Source of the DNA: Cyanobacteria bacterium SBLK
Lineage (GTDB): Bacteria > Cyanobacteriota > Cyanobacteriia > Cyanobacteriales > Spirulinaceae
NCBI GenBank assembly: GCA_017746715.1
Contig: JAGHZQ010000063.1
Coordinates: 1-55,296, forward strand
Direction of reading: 5' to 3'
DNA: 55,296 bases
Of this stretch, positions 9,239 to 17,941 are shown in pieces. The stretch's first letter is position 1; every line of letters begins with the position of its first letter. Below the pieces are notes generated by a model. It had not been told where the DNA came from, made no database searches, and saw only the letters and a list, made by a program, of their open reading frames with translations. Position numbers and translations under genes: made by a program.

Positions 9239-9901
9239 TCAAATTTTTTGTCGGAGAGCAGCAAAGAGGAGTTCGGCATCGAGATAGCTGGCATGGCGAT
9301 CGCCCCAAGGTAAAATCCCTCGGGTAAAACTGTCTAAAATTTTGCAGTTAAAGGCGGGCGCATTTCGCAAATTCTCCCTCGGACAGCGATGCAAGCCATA
9401 GAACTCTTGGGTGGCAAACGTCCAAATATCTTGCTGTTTGCGGATGGCGAGCAAGCGCGGGTAACAACCCGGCACGCGCTCGATCTTCGTTTCTGCCAAT
9501 TCTGAGATGCCCAATAATTCGTGTAGGGAGACGCAAAGGAGCAATTGACCCCGCAAATTAACGAGTCCTCGCACAATGCGATCGCTGCGATGGGGAAGAG
9601 AATGCACCGGACTCGGATTCGTGGCGCGATCGACCATTTCGGCGGGTAACGCCAGCCATTCTTGCCCCAAGCGAAAGAGGCACAGAGAAAGCATTTCATT
9701 ATCATGTTCTTGTTGTCGATCGCGGGGGACGGCCAGTTTTTTCATCCAGCCGTCAATATACCCCTCGGGAGGCGGGCGATCGAAAAGTTCCCGTCCGGCT
9801 TGACTGTAAATCGGGCAATTTTGACAGTGAACGACGGTTTCCAGTTGCGGACAGGTGCGATCGCCCCGTATGCCAATTTGCGTCCAACAGTTGTCTTGCA
9901 T
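9239..9901 (-). CDS. cheW: CheW-like coupling protein with N-terminal Cys motif, WspD-like
   Basis: 220 residues from the ATG at 9901; the longer frame from a TTG lies in a simple repeat and is unlikely. The N-terminus has CWTQIGIRGDRTCPQLE followed by HCQNCPIY, four cysteines in a pattern typical of WspD, possibly a metal site. A CheW domain follows (SLCLFRLGQEWLALPAEMVDRAT, VRGLVNLRGQLLLCVSLHELLG). It should couple the receptor to the CheA hybrid. It lies between the receptor and cheA genes, as wspD does. Confidence 0.93.
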   Translation of the reverse strand: MQDNCWTQIGIRGDRTCPQLETVVHCQNCPIYSQAGRELFDRPPPEGYIDGWMKKLAVPRDRQQEHDNEMLSLCLFRLGQEWLALPAEMVDRATNPSPVHSLPHRSDRIVRGLVNLRGQLLLCVSLHELLGISELAETKIERVPGCYPRLLAIRKQQDIWTFATQEFYGLHRCPRENLRNAPAFNCKILDSFTRGILPWGDRHASYLDAELLFAALRQKI

Positions 9902-9909
9902 CTTGTTCA

Positions 9910-9951
9910 ATTCAAAATTCAAAATTCAAAATTCAAAATTTAAGATTCAAA
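9910..9951. repeat. Heptanucleotide tandem repeat (ATTCAAA)n
   Basis: Six 7-bp units, one of them diverged (ATTTAAG), lie between the receptor gene and the WspD-like gene. This is a short tandemly repeated repeat of a type common in cyanobacteria. The same heptad appears at 18711-18738 and inside a kinase gene at 30501-30520. Confidence 0.9.
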
Positions 9952-9970
9952 CCCATTCACCTCAAATTCA

Positions 9971-11719
9971 TCATTTTGCACTGAAGGGCGATCGCTCTTC
10001 TTGCCAAGGAGACCCATTGGGATTGAGGGGATCGCGTCCATTATAACCATTGTGAGAAACTAGGGAATCCGCAGTTTCGCGGACTCGAAAGCGTCCCATC
10101 TCTTGCTGGAGATTTTGAGCGGCGAGATTGAGTTGGGCGATCGCCGCGTTGATATCTTCAAAGGAAGCATTCGTTTGCACGGAAACATTATTGAGTTGGG
10201 TCATGGCCTCGCTAATTTGCCGCGCTCCCTGAACTTGCGAATCCATTCCCTGATTGACCGTCTCGAAGCGCGGGGATAGCTCTTGGACTTGCTGGATAAT
10301 TTGTCCCACCTGTTGGCTAATTTGGGCAACGGTCTCGACACTTTTGCTCACTTCCGTGGAGAATTTATCCATTTCCATCACCCCCGTCGAGACGGAAGAT
10401 TGCATTTCCTTGACCATTGCTTCGATTTCCAAGGTCGCCACGGCAGTGCGATCGGCCAAGCGACGAATTTCTCGAGCCACCACGGCAAACCCCGCACCGT
10501 ATTCCCCGGCTTTTTCGGCTTCAATGGCGGCATTGAGAGAGAGAAGATTGGTTTGATCCGCGACTTTGGTAATGGTAGTGACGACTGCGTTAATATTGTT
10601 GGCCTTTTCGCTAATGGCACCGAGTCGGGAGGCGATCGCCTCAGTGGCTTGCAATAACTGGCGGATTGTGCCTTCCATGCGATTCAAGCCCATTTGACTC
10701 TCGGAAGCTGCATTGGTGGTAGATTTGGCTAAATTAGCCACTTCGTCCATAGTAGCGGCCAAACTTTGAGCCGTCATGGCAATCTCTTGAGCGGCAACGG
10801 TGGTTTCTTGGGTGGTGGCGGCTTGTTCGCGCATGGTCACTTCCAATTGTTTCCCCGAGGCGGCAATCTGAGTGGTAGAACCGGCCACGCCAATCCCCGA
10901 TCGCTTGACCCCGCCAATCAATTGTGTCAGGCGATGGGTCATCCGCCCGAGAACGCTCATTAATTTGCTCACTTCATCGTTGCCTTCTCCTACGATTTCC
11001 ACCGTCAGATCCCCATCGGCGACCCGCTCGGCTACATCGGCAGCCCGTTGTAGGGATTCGCTTAGGGCGCGGGTGAGGAGTCGGGTCACAATCAAAGAAA
11101 TGGCGATCGCGATGAGGGCAATACCGCAGAAACTCCCCCAAATTGCCCAAGCAGCCAGTCTTTCCGTTTGTCGGGATCTTTGATTGCGCTCGGCCAGCAG
11201 GCGTTCTTCAATGTCCTCCATCTCCGCCAGTTTGAGGCGAAGATCGTCCATGATATTTTTGCCTTTATCGCTCAAAATGAGGGCGAGGAGGGCTTCTTCT
11301 CGACCTTGGCGCTTGAGGGCGATGGTTTCTGCCAGTTCTGCTAGTTTTTCGTCGGCAAGTTCTTCAATGACAACAACGCGAGCCACCTGTTCGGGATTAT
11401 CGGAAACTAAGGTTTTAAGATTGACAAAAAGAGTGTCAATTTCTCTGCGGGCGGTCTCGTAAGGCTCTAAATAGCTATTTTGATTGGTAATAACAAACCC
11501 TCGCTGTCCCGTTTCTGCATTCAGGAGTGTTTCTTCGAGTTTTTCGATATTGGCTTTGACTTCGTGAGTATGAGCCACCCGGTTATTGGCATCGTGTAAG
11601 GCTTTCGTTGCGATTGAAGAGGCGATGGCGCTCGCCCCCGTCAGCAGGACAATAATCCCAAAACCGCCGAGGACAAATTGATTGATTCTGAGACCTTGTT
11701 TGGTGGTTGTTGTTTTCAT
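9971..11719 (-). CDS. Methyl-accepting receptor, WspA-like
   Basis: 582 residues from the ATG at 11719; the upstream in-frame extension overlaps cheR and lacks family similarity. An N-terminal transmembrane helix (about 14-38) leads to a CHASE3-like helical periplasmic domain (AETGQRGFVITN). A second helix (about 192-214), a HAMP domain and an MCP signalling domain follow. The hairpin tip region NAAIEAEKAGEYGAGFAVV, then REIRRLADRTAVATLEI and VKEMQSSVS, matches WspA closely. WspA responds to surface contact or envelope stress; the ligand here is unknown. It should control the CheA hybrid through the two CheW proteins. Confidence 0.94.
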   Translation of the reverse strand: MKTTTTKQGLRINQFVLGGFGIIVLLTGASAIASSIATKALHDANNRVAHTHEVKANIEKLEETLLNAETGQRGFVITNQNSYLEPYETARREIDTLFVNLKTLVSDNPEQVARVVVIEELADEKLAELAETIALKRQGREEALLALILSDKGKNIMDDLRLKLAEMEDIEERLLAERNQRSRQTERLAAWAIWGSFCGIALIAIAISLIVTRLLTRALSESLQRAADVAERVADGDLTVEIVGEGNDEVSKLMSVLGRMTHRLTQLIGGVKRSGIGVAGSTTQIAASGKQLEVTMREQAATTQETTVAAQEIAMTAQSLAATMDEVANLAKSTTNAASESQMGLNRMEGTIRQLLQATEAIASRLGAISEKANNINAVVTTITKVADQTNLLSLNAAIEAEKAGEYGAGFAVVAREIRRLADRTAVATLEIEAMVKEMQSSVSTGVMEMDKFSTEVSKSVETVAQISQQVGQIIQQVQELSPRFETVNQGMDSQVQGARQISEAMTQLNNVSVQTNASFEDINAAIAQLNLAAQNLQQEMGRFRVRETADSLVSHNGYNGRDPLNPNGSPWQEERSPFSAK

Positions 11720-11750
11720 TATGGTTTCGAGGGTGAATGGTTTGCGAGAA

Positions 11751-13025
11751 TTAATTTCCCGAATCGAGGCGTGCGAGCCTTTGTTGCCACCGTCGAACCT
11801 CAGCGCGATCGCCGTTTTGCTGGGAGAGCAGGAGCAAGTGGAGCAGAGCCTCTTCGCAGTGGGGCTCGAGAAAAAGCGCTTTTTGAAAGGCAATTTCGGC
11901 GAGATTATCTTCTCCCCGAGCCTCGTAGATTACCCCGAGCAGTAAATAAGCCCCTGGATCGGTCGGATATTCCTGAAGATAGCGATCGCACTGTTCGAGG
12001 GCTTCTGAGAGAATGCCACGATCTGCGAGAGTGCGGATATCTGCCAGATCTGGGGTTGCCTTTGGGGGGAGCGGGGCTTCGGCTTCGCTCAGCCCAAGGG
12101 GGAGTGGGGTTTCGGCTTCGCTCAGCCCAAGGGGGAGTGGGGTTTCGGCTTCGCTCAGCCCAAGGGGGAGTGGGGTTTCGGCTTCGCTCAGCCCAAGGGG
12201 GAGCGGGGGGAGAGCGACCGATCGCTTGCGATAAACAAACGCATGAGGGGCGCGAATGGCACTGAATCGCTGGCGATCGATCTGCCTTGTTTCCGCATGA
12301 CCGACAAAGAGCAACCCCTCGGGAACGAGCAAGCGATAGAGATTGTTCAGGGCGCGATCGCGAGCCGCATCGTGAAAATAAATCAGGAGATTGCGACAAA
12401 AAATAATATCGTAGGGGAGGCGATCGCACAAGCACCCTGCATGGGCTAAATTCCCCTGGAAAAATCCCACGGGCGATCGCGCTTGCCGACTGATGCAATA
12501 ATGCGGCCCGTCACGGTGAAAAAATTGTTGAATAGAACTGGCAAAGCGAGCGGCACTCTGTCGAAAGGAATGGCCGCCGTAGATTCCCTGACGTGCCTTA
12601 GCGAGGGCAATAGCACTAATATCAACTCCATCAATCGAGAAGGATTGAGGAGGCACACCTGCCTGTAATAGGGACATGGCGATGGAGTAGGGTTCTTCTC
12701 CCGTGGAACAGGGCAAACTTAAGATTCTCCAAAAGCGACGATCGCTTTGCTCTAACAGATAACGGCGCAAATAGTCAAAGGAAGCGGGATTGCGAAAGAA
12801 ACTGGTTTCCGGTACGACTGTTGCTTCTATTAACTGTTCGCGGCCGGCTTCAGATCCCTCAAGATATTGCCAATAGGCGGCAAAATCTGCCAATCCCACC
12901 TCTCTCATCTCCTGTAGGATTATCTGGGTTAAAGCAGTTGCTCCCAAGGAATCGACATTGAGGCCGATATGTTGGCTTAATAAGGCTTCAATCCTTTGAC
13001 GAGGGCGGCGATCGTCTTGATTCAA
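11751..13025 (-). CDS. cheR: CheR methyltransferase with TPR tail, WspC-like
   Basis: 424 residues if translation starts at the TTG at 13025, which overlaps the upstream cheW stop as TTGA; no suitable ATG lies nearby, and the longer frame inside cheW looks artificial. A CheR domain comes first (VPETSFFRNPASFDYLRRYLL, LPCSTGEEPYSIAMSLL, DIIFCRNLLIYF, GLLFVGHAET). A low-complexity linker and a C-terminal TPR region follow (DRYLQEYPTDPGAYLLLGVIY). This arrangement is that of WspC, which methylates the WspA receptor using S-adenosylmethionine. The linker consists of four exact 11-residue units (PLPLGLSEAET). Confidence 0.92.
   Translation of the reverse strand: MNQDDRRPRQRIEALLSQHIGLNVDSLGATALTQIILQEMREVGLADFAAYWQYLEGSEAGREQLIEATVVPETSFFRNPASFDYLRRYLLEQSDRRFWRILSLPCSTGEEPYSIAMSLLQAGVPPQSFSIDGVDISAIALAKARQGIYGGHSFRQSAARFASSIQQFFHRDGPHYCISRQARSPVGFFQGNLAHAGCLCDRLPYDIIFCRNLLIYFHDAARDRALNNLYRLLVPEGLLFVGHAETRQIDRQRFSAIRAPHAFVYRKRSVALPPLPLGLSEAETPLPLGLSEAETPLPLGLSEAETPLPLGLSEAEAPLPPKATPDLADIRTLADRGILSEALEQCDRYLQEYPTDPGAYLLLGVIYEARGEDNLAEIAFQKALFLEPHCEEALLHLLLLSQQNGDRAEVRRWQQRLARLDSGN
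12073..12204. repeat. 33-bp tandem repeat, four units, inside cheR
   Basis: Four almost identical 33-bp units lie end to end (12073, 12106, 12139, 12172), differing at one or two bases. They encode 11-residue units, keep the frame and sit in the linker between the CheR and TPR domains. The core CTGAGCGAAGCCGAA resembles the intergenic element at 21181-21290. There are no spacers, so this is not a CRISPR array. Confidence 0.95.
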
Positions 13026-13507
13026 TCGGCTTCTCCCGTTTCTGGTGCAAAGATTTCTAAAGGCGTTATGAGTTGGTCGTAGGACTGTTCCGATAGCAGT
13101 CGCTCTGGGTGCAAGCATTGAATCATCATCTGTTCTTGCAAGACGACATCTCCTAAATAGGGCTGTTGGGAAAGTTGAATGCTGTTTTCCGCAGGATGGA
13201 CGCGATCGCCCGATAAGGTCTCGGTGGCTTGCTCGACCAACAATCCCAGCAATCGCGGGCTAGAACCTGTTGGCGCGAGATCGACCAAAATAATGCGCGC
13301 GCTCAACACTGCCAGACAGGGCGTTTCCCCTAAAATCCGACTCAGCTCGAGAACGGGAACGATCTGACCTTGGTAGTTGAAGCGCCCGGCGACGCTTGGC
13401 TGCGTTCCGCGATATTCGATGAGATCGATTTTGGGAATGACCTCGACAACAGAGGTCGTATCGAGGGCATAACGTTCTTTGCCCACCCGAAAAAGAAGCA
13501 TCAACAT
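13022..13507 (-). CDS. cheW: CheW coupling protein, WspB-like; first gene of the operon
   Basis: 161 residues forming a single CheW domain (MLMLLFRVGKERYALDTTSV, EYRGTQPSVAGRFNYQGQIV, PVLELSRILG). The N-terminus LLFRVGKERYALDT is typical of WspB. It is the first gene of the Wsp-like operon on the minus strand and overlaps cheR. Two CheW proteins of different length in one cluster is another Wsp hallmark. Confidence 0.92.
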   Translation of the reverse strand: MLMLLFRVGKERYALDTTSVVEVIPKIDLIEYRGTQPSVAGRFNYQGQIVPVLELSRILGETPCLAVLSARIILVDLAPTGSSPRLLGLLVEQATETLSGDRVHPAENSIQLSQQPYLGDVVLQEQMMIQCLHPERLLSEQSYDQLITPLEIFAPETGEAD

Positions 13508-13708
13508 GACGAAAAACCCAGTGCTCTACTTTCTAGAATAGTTCACCAAAATATAGTCAAATATCAACAAGACATCGAAACAGGCGATCGCCCTCCCCGC
13601 AGTCGATAAATTGCCCGAGTATAATGCTATTATGCTCTCGGCGAACGGTTGCATTGACCAAATAAGGCTTTTCGCACCTTCCCCATTGCCTGTTCCCTTT
13701 CCCTCATT

Positions 13709-13740
13709 GATAATTGGTAATTGATAATTGATAATTGTTC
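13709..13740. repeat. Simple TTGATAA tandem repeat
   Basis: Four imperfect copies of TTGATAATTG/TTGGTAATTG directly precede the DUF3038 gene. Such AT-rich repeats are found before many cyanobacterial genes; they create false TTG starts such as that at 13721. Confidence 0.75.
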
Positions 13741-13741
13741 A

Positions 13742-14368
13742 ATGAGTCAATCCGCAAGCGTCAAACCCGAACCCAACCCGTCACCGCGTCCAAAACCCTT
13801 GATTTTGGATAACTTACCCAATTTACCAGGCGTAGCAGAATGCTCCCCCCGGGTGCAACAGAAAATCGACCTCATTTTGCTAGCGCTCGAAGCCCTAGAA
13901 TTGGGAGGTTCGGAACAAATGCTGGCTACCGCTCGAGAATTGGAATTACAGGGAATTATCGAAAACCGCGTGACGTTGTGGCGATTGCGCTGTTCCAACC
14001 CTTGGCGGCGATCGCACGTCCGGGATGCCCTCACCCTCGATCAAGCCAAAGCCCTCGCGATCGTCGCCAGCATGCGGGCGCGAAAATTGACAGTATTGAT
14101 TCGCCAACTCCTCGTGGCGCGACAGCAAATCCAACAAAAAGGCTTGCCCCTCGAACAACATTTTCGCCTCTCAGAATATCTCGAACGCTTCAGAGCGCAT
14201 TTTCGCAGTCGAATGAATGCAAAACGGGCGAAAGTCGCCTTCTATTTAGCCAGTAACGATCGCTTGAACGATCTGGCCATGTCATTATTAAGTCAATTGC
14301 TATTTTGCACCGGAACGGCTGGAATGCAGCGATTTTGGGTGAGCTTGTTTGATGGAGAAGTATTATGA
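13742..14368 (+). CDS. DUF3038 domain protein
   Basis: 208 residues from the ATG at 13742. The sequence LDNLPNLPGVAECSPRVQQKIDLILLALEALELGGSE and TLWRLRCSNPWRR match the DUF3038 family, which is confined largely to cyanobacteria and has no established function. It is mainly helical and soluble. It overlaps the DUF4335 gene by four bases (ATGA), so the two are co-translated; this pairing is conserved in cyanobacteria as far as I know. Confidence 0.85.
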   Translation: MSQSASVKPEPNPSPRPKPLILDNLPNLPGVAECSPRVQQKIDLILLALEALELGGSEQMLATARELELQGIIENRVTLWRLRCSNPWRRSHVRDALTLDQAKALAIVASMRARKLTVLIRQLLVARQQIQQKGLPLEQHFRLSEYLERFRAHFRSRMNAKRAKVAFYLASNDRLNDLAMSLLSQLLFCTGTAGMQRFWVSLFDGEVL

Positions 14369-15723
14369 CGATTAAACGCCAATACAATTTACCCAATTGC
14401 CGCCTCGTTCTTGAAGGCGTGGACGACGACAGTACCGGGGGCAAGCGCCCCGATCGCCGCCCCCTCCTATCGATTCTGATTCACGCGGAATGTCATGTCA
14501 TGGGACACGAACAAATCCTCTCGGGGGGGAAAGAGTTCCTAGAAAGTTTGGTCAAAGCCGTTAGTGCTTACGCTCAAGAATTTTTAAGCGGCATTCGCCA
14601 TCCCCTCGATTTAGAGCGCGATGCCAAAGTGCGCCTGTTAAAAGGCGATAAACCCGATCTCCATCACCTTCTCTGGCAGCAAGATAACGCCGACTCCGAA
14701 ACCAAACCCCTACATTTCGATCTCAACACCATTCAACTATTCGATCTGGTGGAAGCCGTAGATCAGTTATTTGCCGACAGTCGCACCTTACCGGACTTAG
14801 CCTTGCACTTAACCCCCGTCAGCCGCCGCCATCGCAAAGCCGACGTGCCTTTAGCCAAGCGAGCGACCCCCATCGCAACGGGAGTGGGAAGTTTAGCGAT
14901 CGCCGCAGCATTGCTCTTTATGGTACCGATCCCCGAAGTCAAAGAACCGGAAATCCTCTCAGAGGAAAACACCAGCGAAAATGTCTCCTCAGAAGACGAA
15001 CAAACCCCTGAATCCAGCACGCCGCCCATCTCTCCAGAAGATTTACAGGTATTATTGGCAGAAGCGCCAGAAATTACCGATCCCACAGAAATATCCTTCT
15101 TGCAGCGCCATCTCCGCCGAGAAATTGAAAATGCTTGGGACGATCGCGAGACCGTCGAACGAGATCTCACTTATAATCTCGTTGCCACGTTAGACGGTGC
15201 TATTATCGACTACGAACCCGTGGGCGATATCAGCGAAGCCGAAACGGAATCAACCCCCCTGCCCGGGCTGCGCTTTCTCCCCACAGAAAACGATATCGCC
15301 CAACGAGAAGCGATCGCGAAATTTGAATTCGTCTTCACCCGTAACGGAACCACCACCATTAGCCCTTCAGCCGGACGTAGAGGCGGAGGGACTTTAGGAG
15401 AGCGCATTAGCGATCGGGCAACCTTAGAGCGCTTGCAAGGGGAAATTCGCGAAAAATTGCAGGAGTCGTGGACGGAGGAAACAACTGTTAATGTCGAACT
15501 CCCCTTTCGTATCGGGGTAACGGAAACCGGAGAGATTGCCGATTACGAATATTTAGATGGCAATGCCTATCTTCTTCAAAAAGACACCCCCCTACCCGAA
15601 TTACTCGATCTCGAAGCGGCAGGAATTGGCGAAGAAAGCGGAACCGTCGTCCCGCAAAAACCCCTCGCCCAATTCCGCGTCGTATTCCTTCCAGGAGGTG
15701 CGATCCAAATCGGATCTTGGTAA
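14365..15723 (+). CDS. DUF4335 domain protein, membrane-anchored
   Basis: 452 residues. The N-terminal ~150 residues (YNLPNCRLVLEG, LLSILIHAECHVMG, FDLNTIQLFDLVEAVDQLF) fit DUF4335. A single transmembrane helix lies near 173-193 (IATGVGSLAIAAALLFMV). The remainder is an acidic linker and two repeated beta-rich modules (WDDRETVERDLTYNLVATLDGAIIDYEP and WTEETTVNVELPFRIGVTETGEIADYEY), probably on the other side of the membrane. The role is unknown. It is co-translated with DUF3038, which suggests a complex. Confidence 0.82.
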   Translation: MTIKRQYNLPNCRLVLEGVDDDSTGGKRPDRRPLLSILIHAECHVMGHEQILSGGKEFLESLVKAVSAYAQEFLSGIRHPLDLERDAKVRLLKGDKPDLHHLLWQQDNADSETKPLHFDLNTIQLFDLVEAVDQLFADSRTLPDLALHLTPVSRRHRKADVPLAKRATPIATGVGSLAIAAALLFMVPIPEVKEPEILSEENTSENVSSEDEQTPESSTPPISPEDLQVLLAEAPEITDPTEISFLQRHLRREIENAWDDRETVERDLTYNLVATLDGAIIDYEPVGDISEAETESTPLPGLRFLPTENDIAQREAIAKFEFVFTRNGTTTISPSAGRRGGGTLGERISDRATLERLQGEIREKLQESWTEETTVNVELPFRIGVTETGEIADYEYLDGNAYLLQKDTPLPELLDLEAAGIGEESGTVVPQKPLAQFRVVFLPGGAIQIGSW

Positions 15724-15884
15724 ACTATCATTATTCCACATCTCCCACTCGAGAGGTCATTTCAATTAGCGATTATCAATTAGCAACTATCTTCGGCTCA
15801 CACAGGAGGCTTGGAGTTCGGATGCTTAAGACCGTTCCTTCTGGAATGGAGAACATAAAACATAACATATAAAACATAACAAAA

Positions 15885-16424
15885 ATGATTTCAATAGATT
15901 TTCGCGGTTTCTTCACGCCGCGTTTCTTCAATAACTTTTTCCCGATTCCCGCGACAAATTCTCCCGTCATCGGTGGTCAAACGCCGGATTTTCTCTTACC
16001 CGATATCCGCAATCAAACGACCGTCAGACTGTCGGACTATCGCGGTAAAAAAAATATTATCGTTGCTTTTACTCGCATCTTTACCGAAAAAATATATTGT
16101 CCTCTCTGCTATCCTCACATTCAGCAGTTGAACGAAAGCTACGAAGATTTTGTTGAGGGGGGAACAGAAATTTTTCTCATCACCAGCACCGATCGCCGAC
16201 AAAGCGAGAAAATCATTCGCGATTTGGGGTTAAAAATGCCCCTGTTGAGCAATCCCAGTTGCGATGTCTTTCGGACTTATTGCGTCGGTCAAGCCCTTGG
16301 CGCTCCCCTACCGGCTCAGTTTATTATCGATCGCCAAGGAATTTTACGTTACAAGCATTTATTTTCTTTTCTCGATCCGAATGCACCCATTAAAAAATTA
16401 TTAGAACGCTCTGCTCGTGATTAA
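15885..16424 (+). CDS. AhpC/TSA-type redoxin
   Basis: 179 residues with a thioredoxin fold of the peroxiredoxin kind (GGQTPDFLLPDIRNQTTVRL, LSDYRGKKNIIVAF, then CPLCYPHIQQLNESYEDF). Cysteines of the CPLC motif take the place of the peroxidatic site TxxC. The C-terminal half has the expected LITSTDRRQSEKIIRDLG and AQFIIDRQGILRY. It is likely a peroxiredoxin or thiol oxidoreductase; the N-terminal ~20 residues are hydrophobic-aromatic and not a clear signal peptide. It ends 25 bp from the convergent kamA gene. Confidence 0.85.
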   Translation: MISIDFRGFFTPRFFNNFFPIPATNSPVIGGQTPDFLLPDIRNQTTVRLSDYRGKKNIIVAFTRIFTEKIYCPLCYPHIQQLNESYEDFVEGGTEIFLITSTDRRQSEKIIRDLGLKMPLLSNPSCDVFRTYCVGQALGAPLPAQFIIDRQGILRYKHLFSFLDPNAPIKKLLERSARD

Positions 16425-16449
16425 TGTACCGGATAGCGAAGTTATTTTT

Positions 16450-17754
16450 TTAAGAACGCTTTTTTTTGACCTTGCGGCGATAGTGGACGCGATCGAACCC
16501 TCGGGGTTTAATTGTTTCTCCTTCCCCTTGCAATAGTCCCGAAACCCCTTCTTGACCGATTTCCGAGCGAACCGAGCTCGGGGGTTGAGCGCGATCGATC
16601 GCATCGGGGTCATAATTGTCCGGTTCGTGATAAGTGGTAATGTAGCCCTCGTAATTGCGAAGAATGACCTTATTCGTTCCTTGACTGATGAGATATTGAG
16701 GCATCACGGGAATTTTTCCCCCGCCCCCGGGGGCATCAATTACATAAGTCGGAATGGCATAGCCGCTTAAATGACCCCGCAACCCCTCCATAATTTCCAT
16801 TCCTTTAGCGACTTTCGTGCGAAAATGCCCTGCACCTTTCACCAGATCGCATTGATACAAATAGTAAGGACGAACGCGATTTTTCACCAATTTGCACAGG
16901 AGTTCCTTTTGGATGTCGAGGCGATCGTTAATTCCCGCGAGCAGTACGCTTTGATTGCCCAGAGGAATGCCCGCATCGGCTAGCTTGCCTAAAGCCGCAC
17001 TCAATTCCGGGGTAATTTCTTTCGGGTGATTGACATGAATATTAATCCAGAGGGGATGATACTTCTGCAACATGGTACACAGTTCGTCCGTGATGCGTTG
17101 AGGGAGAAAAACGGGCACTCGAGTGCCAATACGCACGATTTCCAGATGCTCGATCTCCCGCAATCGCGAAAGAATATAGTCGAGGAGAATCGGGGAGAGG
17201 GTCAAAGGATCGCCACCACTGAGAAGTACATCCCGAATTTGTGGGGTTTGACGGATATACTCGAGCTGCCGCTCTAAATCTGGCTTTCTAAAAGTTTGCT
17301 GAAAATCTCCCACCAAACGAGAGCGAGTACAATAGCGACAGTAACTCGCACAGTGAGTTGTAACCAACATGAGAACGCGATCGGGATAGCGATGAACCAA
17401 CCCCGGAATGGGGCTGTGTTCGTCTTCAGCCAAGCTATCTGCTTGCATTCCTTCAAAAGCAAAGAGTTCCCGCCCCAAGGGAATGACTTGGCGGCGAATG
17501 GGACAGTCGGGATCGTCAGGATCGATTAAAGTCGCAAAATAGGGGGTGATATCAACGCGAAATTTATTTTTTGCCGTTAAACCTTGAATTTCTTCTGGCG
17601 TTAAGTCAACAATTTGGGCTAATTCCTCCCAAGTATTCAAGCGATTGCTCAATTGCCAATGCCAATCATTCCACTGTTTTGGAGAAACATTCCCCCAAGG
17701 TTTGTGACTGGAACTGAAAAGCGGTTGGGTTGCAAGAAATTGGCTGGGTGACAT
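16450..17754 (-). CDS. kamA: Lysine 2,3-aminomutase (radical SAM, PLP)
   Basis: 434 residues from the ATG at 17754; a TTG 36 bp upstream is the alternative. The radical SAM cluster motif is C135, C139, C142 in CASYCRYCTRSR. The PLP lysine lies in APGGGGK (K347). Aspartates at 303 (YQCDL) and 340 (VIDAPGG) match the pair that binds the substrate epsilon-amino group in clostridial lysine 2,3-aminomutase; glutamate 2,3-aminomutases carry Lys and Asn there. The product should therefore be beta-lysine. No beta-lysine acetyltransferase (ablB) lies in the window, so the usual osmolyte pathway cannot be confirmed here. Confidence 0.9.
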   Translation of the reverse strand: MSPSQFLATQPLFSSSHKPWGNVSPKQWNDWHWQLSNRLNTWEELAQIVDLTPEEIQGLTAKNKFRVDITPYFATLIDPDDPDCPIRRQVIPLGRELFAFEGMQADSLAEDEHSPIPGLVHRYPDRVLMLVTTHCASYCRYCTRSRLVGDFQQTFRKPDLERQLEYIRQTPQIRDVLLSGGDPLTLSPILLDYILSRLREIEHLEIVRIGTRVPVFLPQRITDELCTMLQKYHPLWINIHVNHPKEITPELSAALGKLADAGIPLGNQSVLLAGINDRLDIQKELLCKLVKNRVRPYYLYQCDLVKGAGHFRTKVAKGMEIMEGLRGHLSGYAIPTYVIDAPGGGGKIPVMPQYLISQGTNKVILRNYEGYITTYHEPDNYDPDAIDRAQPPSSVRSEIGQEGVSGLLQGEGETIKPRGFDRVHYRRKVKKKRS

Positions 17755-17941
17755 TTTGGTTCTTGTCGGAATTTGTCGGATAATGTTCAATACAAGATTG
17801 GGTTTTTAGGAGATCGGATTTTACATAATGAATAAGTTGCGAGTTGCGATCGCCACGATCGATCCTGTACGATCGTCCCATCTTAGCGTGTTTTTCTAGT
17901 GTAGCAATTTTTTCAAAATTATCATCGTTCAAGAACATATT

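Noticed and set aside
12073..12204. CRISPR-like regular repeats
   Set aside because: Units follow one another with no spacers, lie in frame inside cheR and encode a linker.
11678..12265. A 195-residue plus-strand frame
   Set aside because: It is the reverse reading of cheR and its repeats (RSAQGGVGFRL), with no ribosome site.
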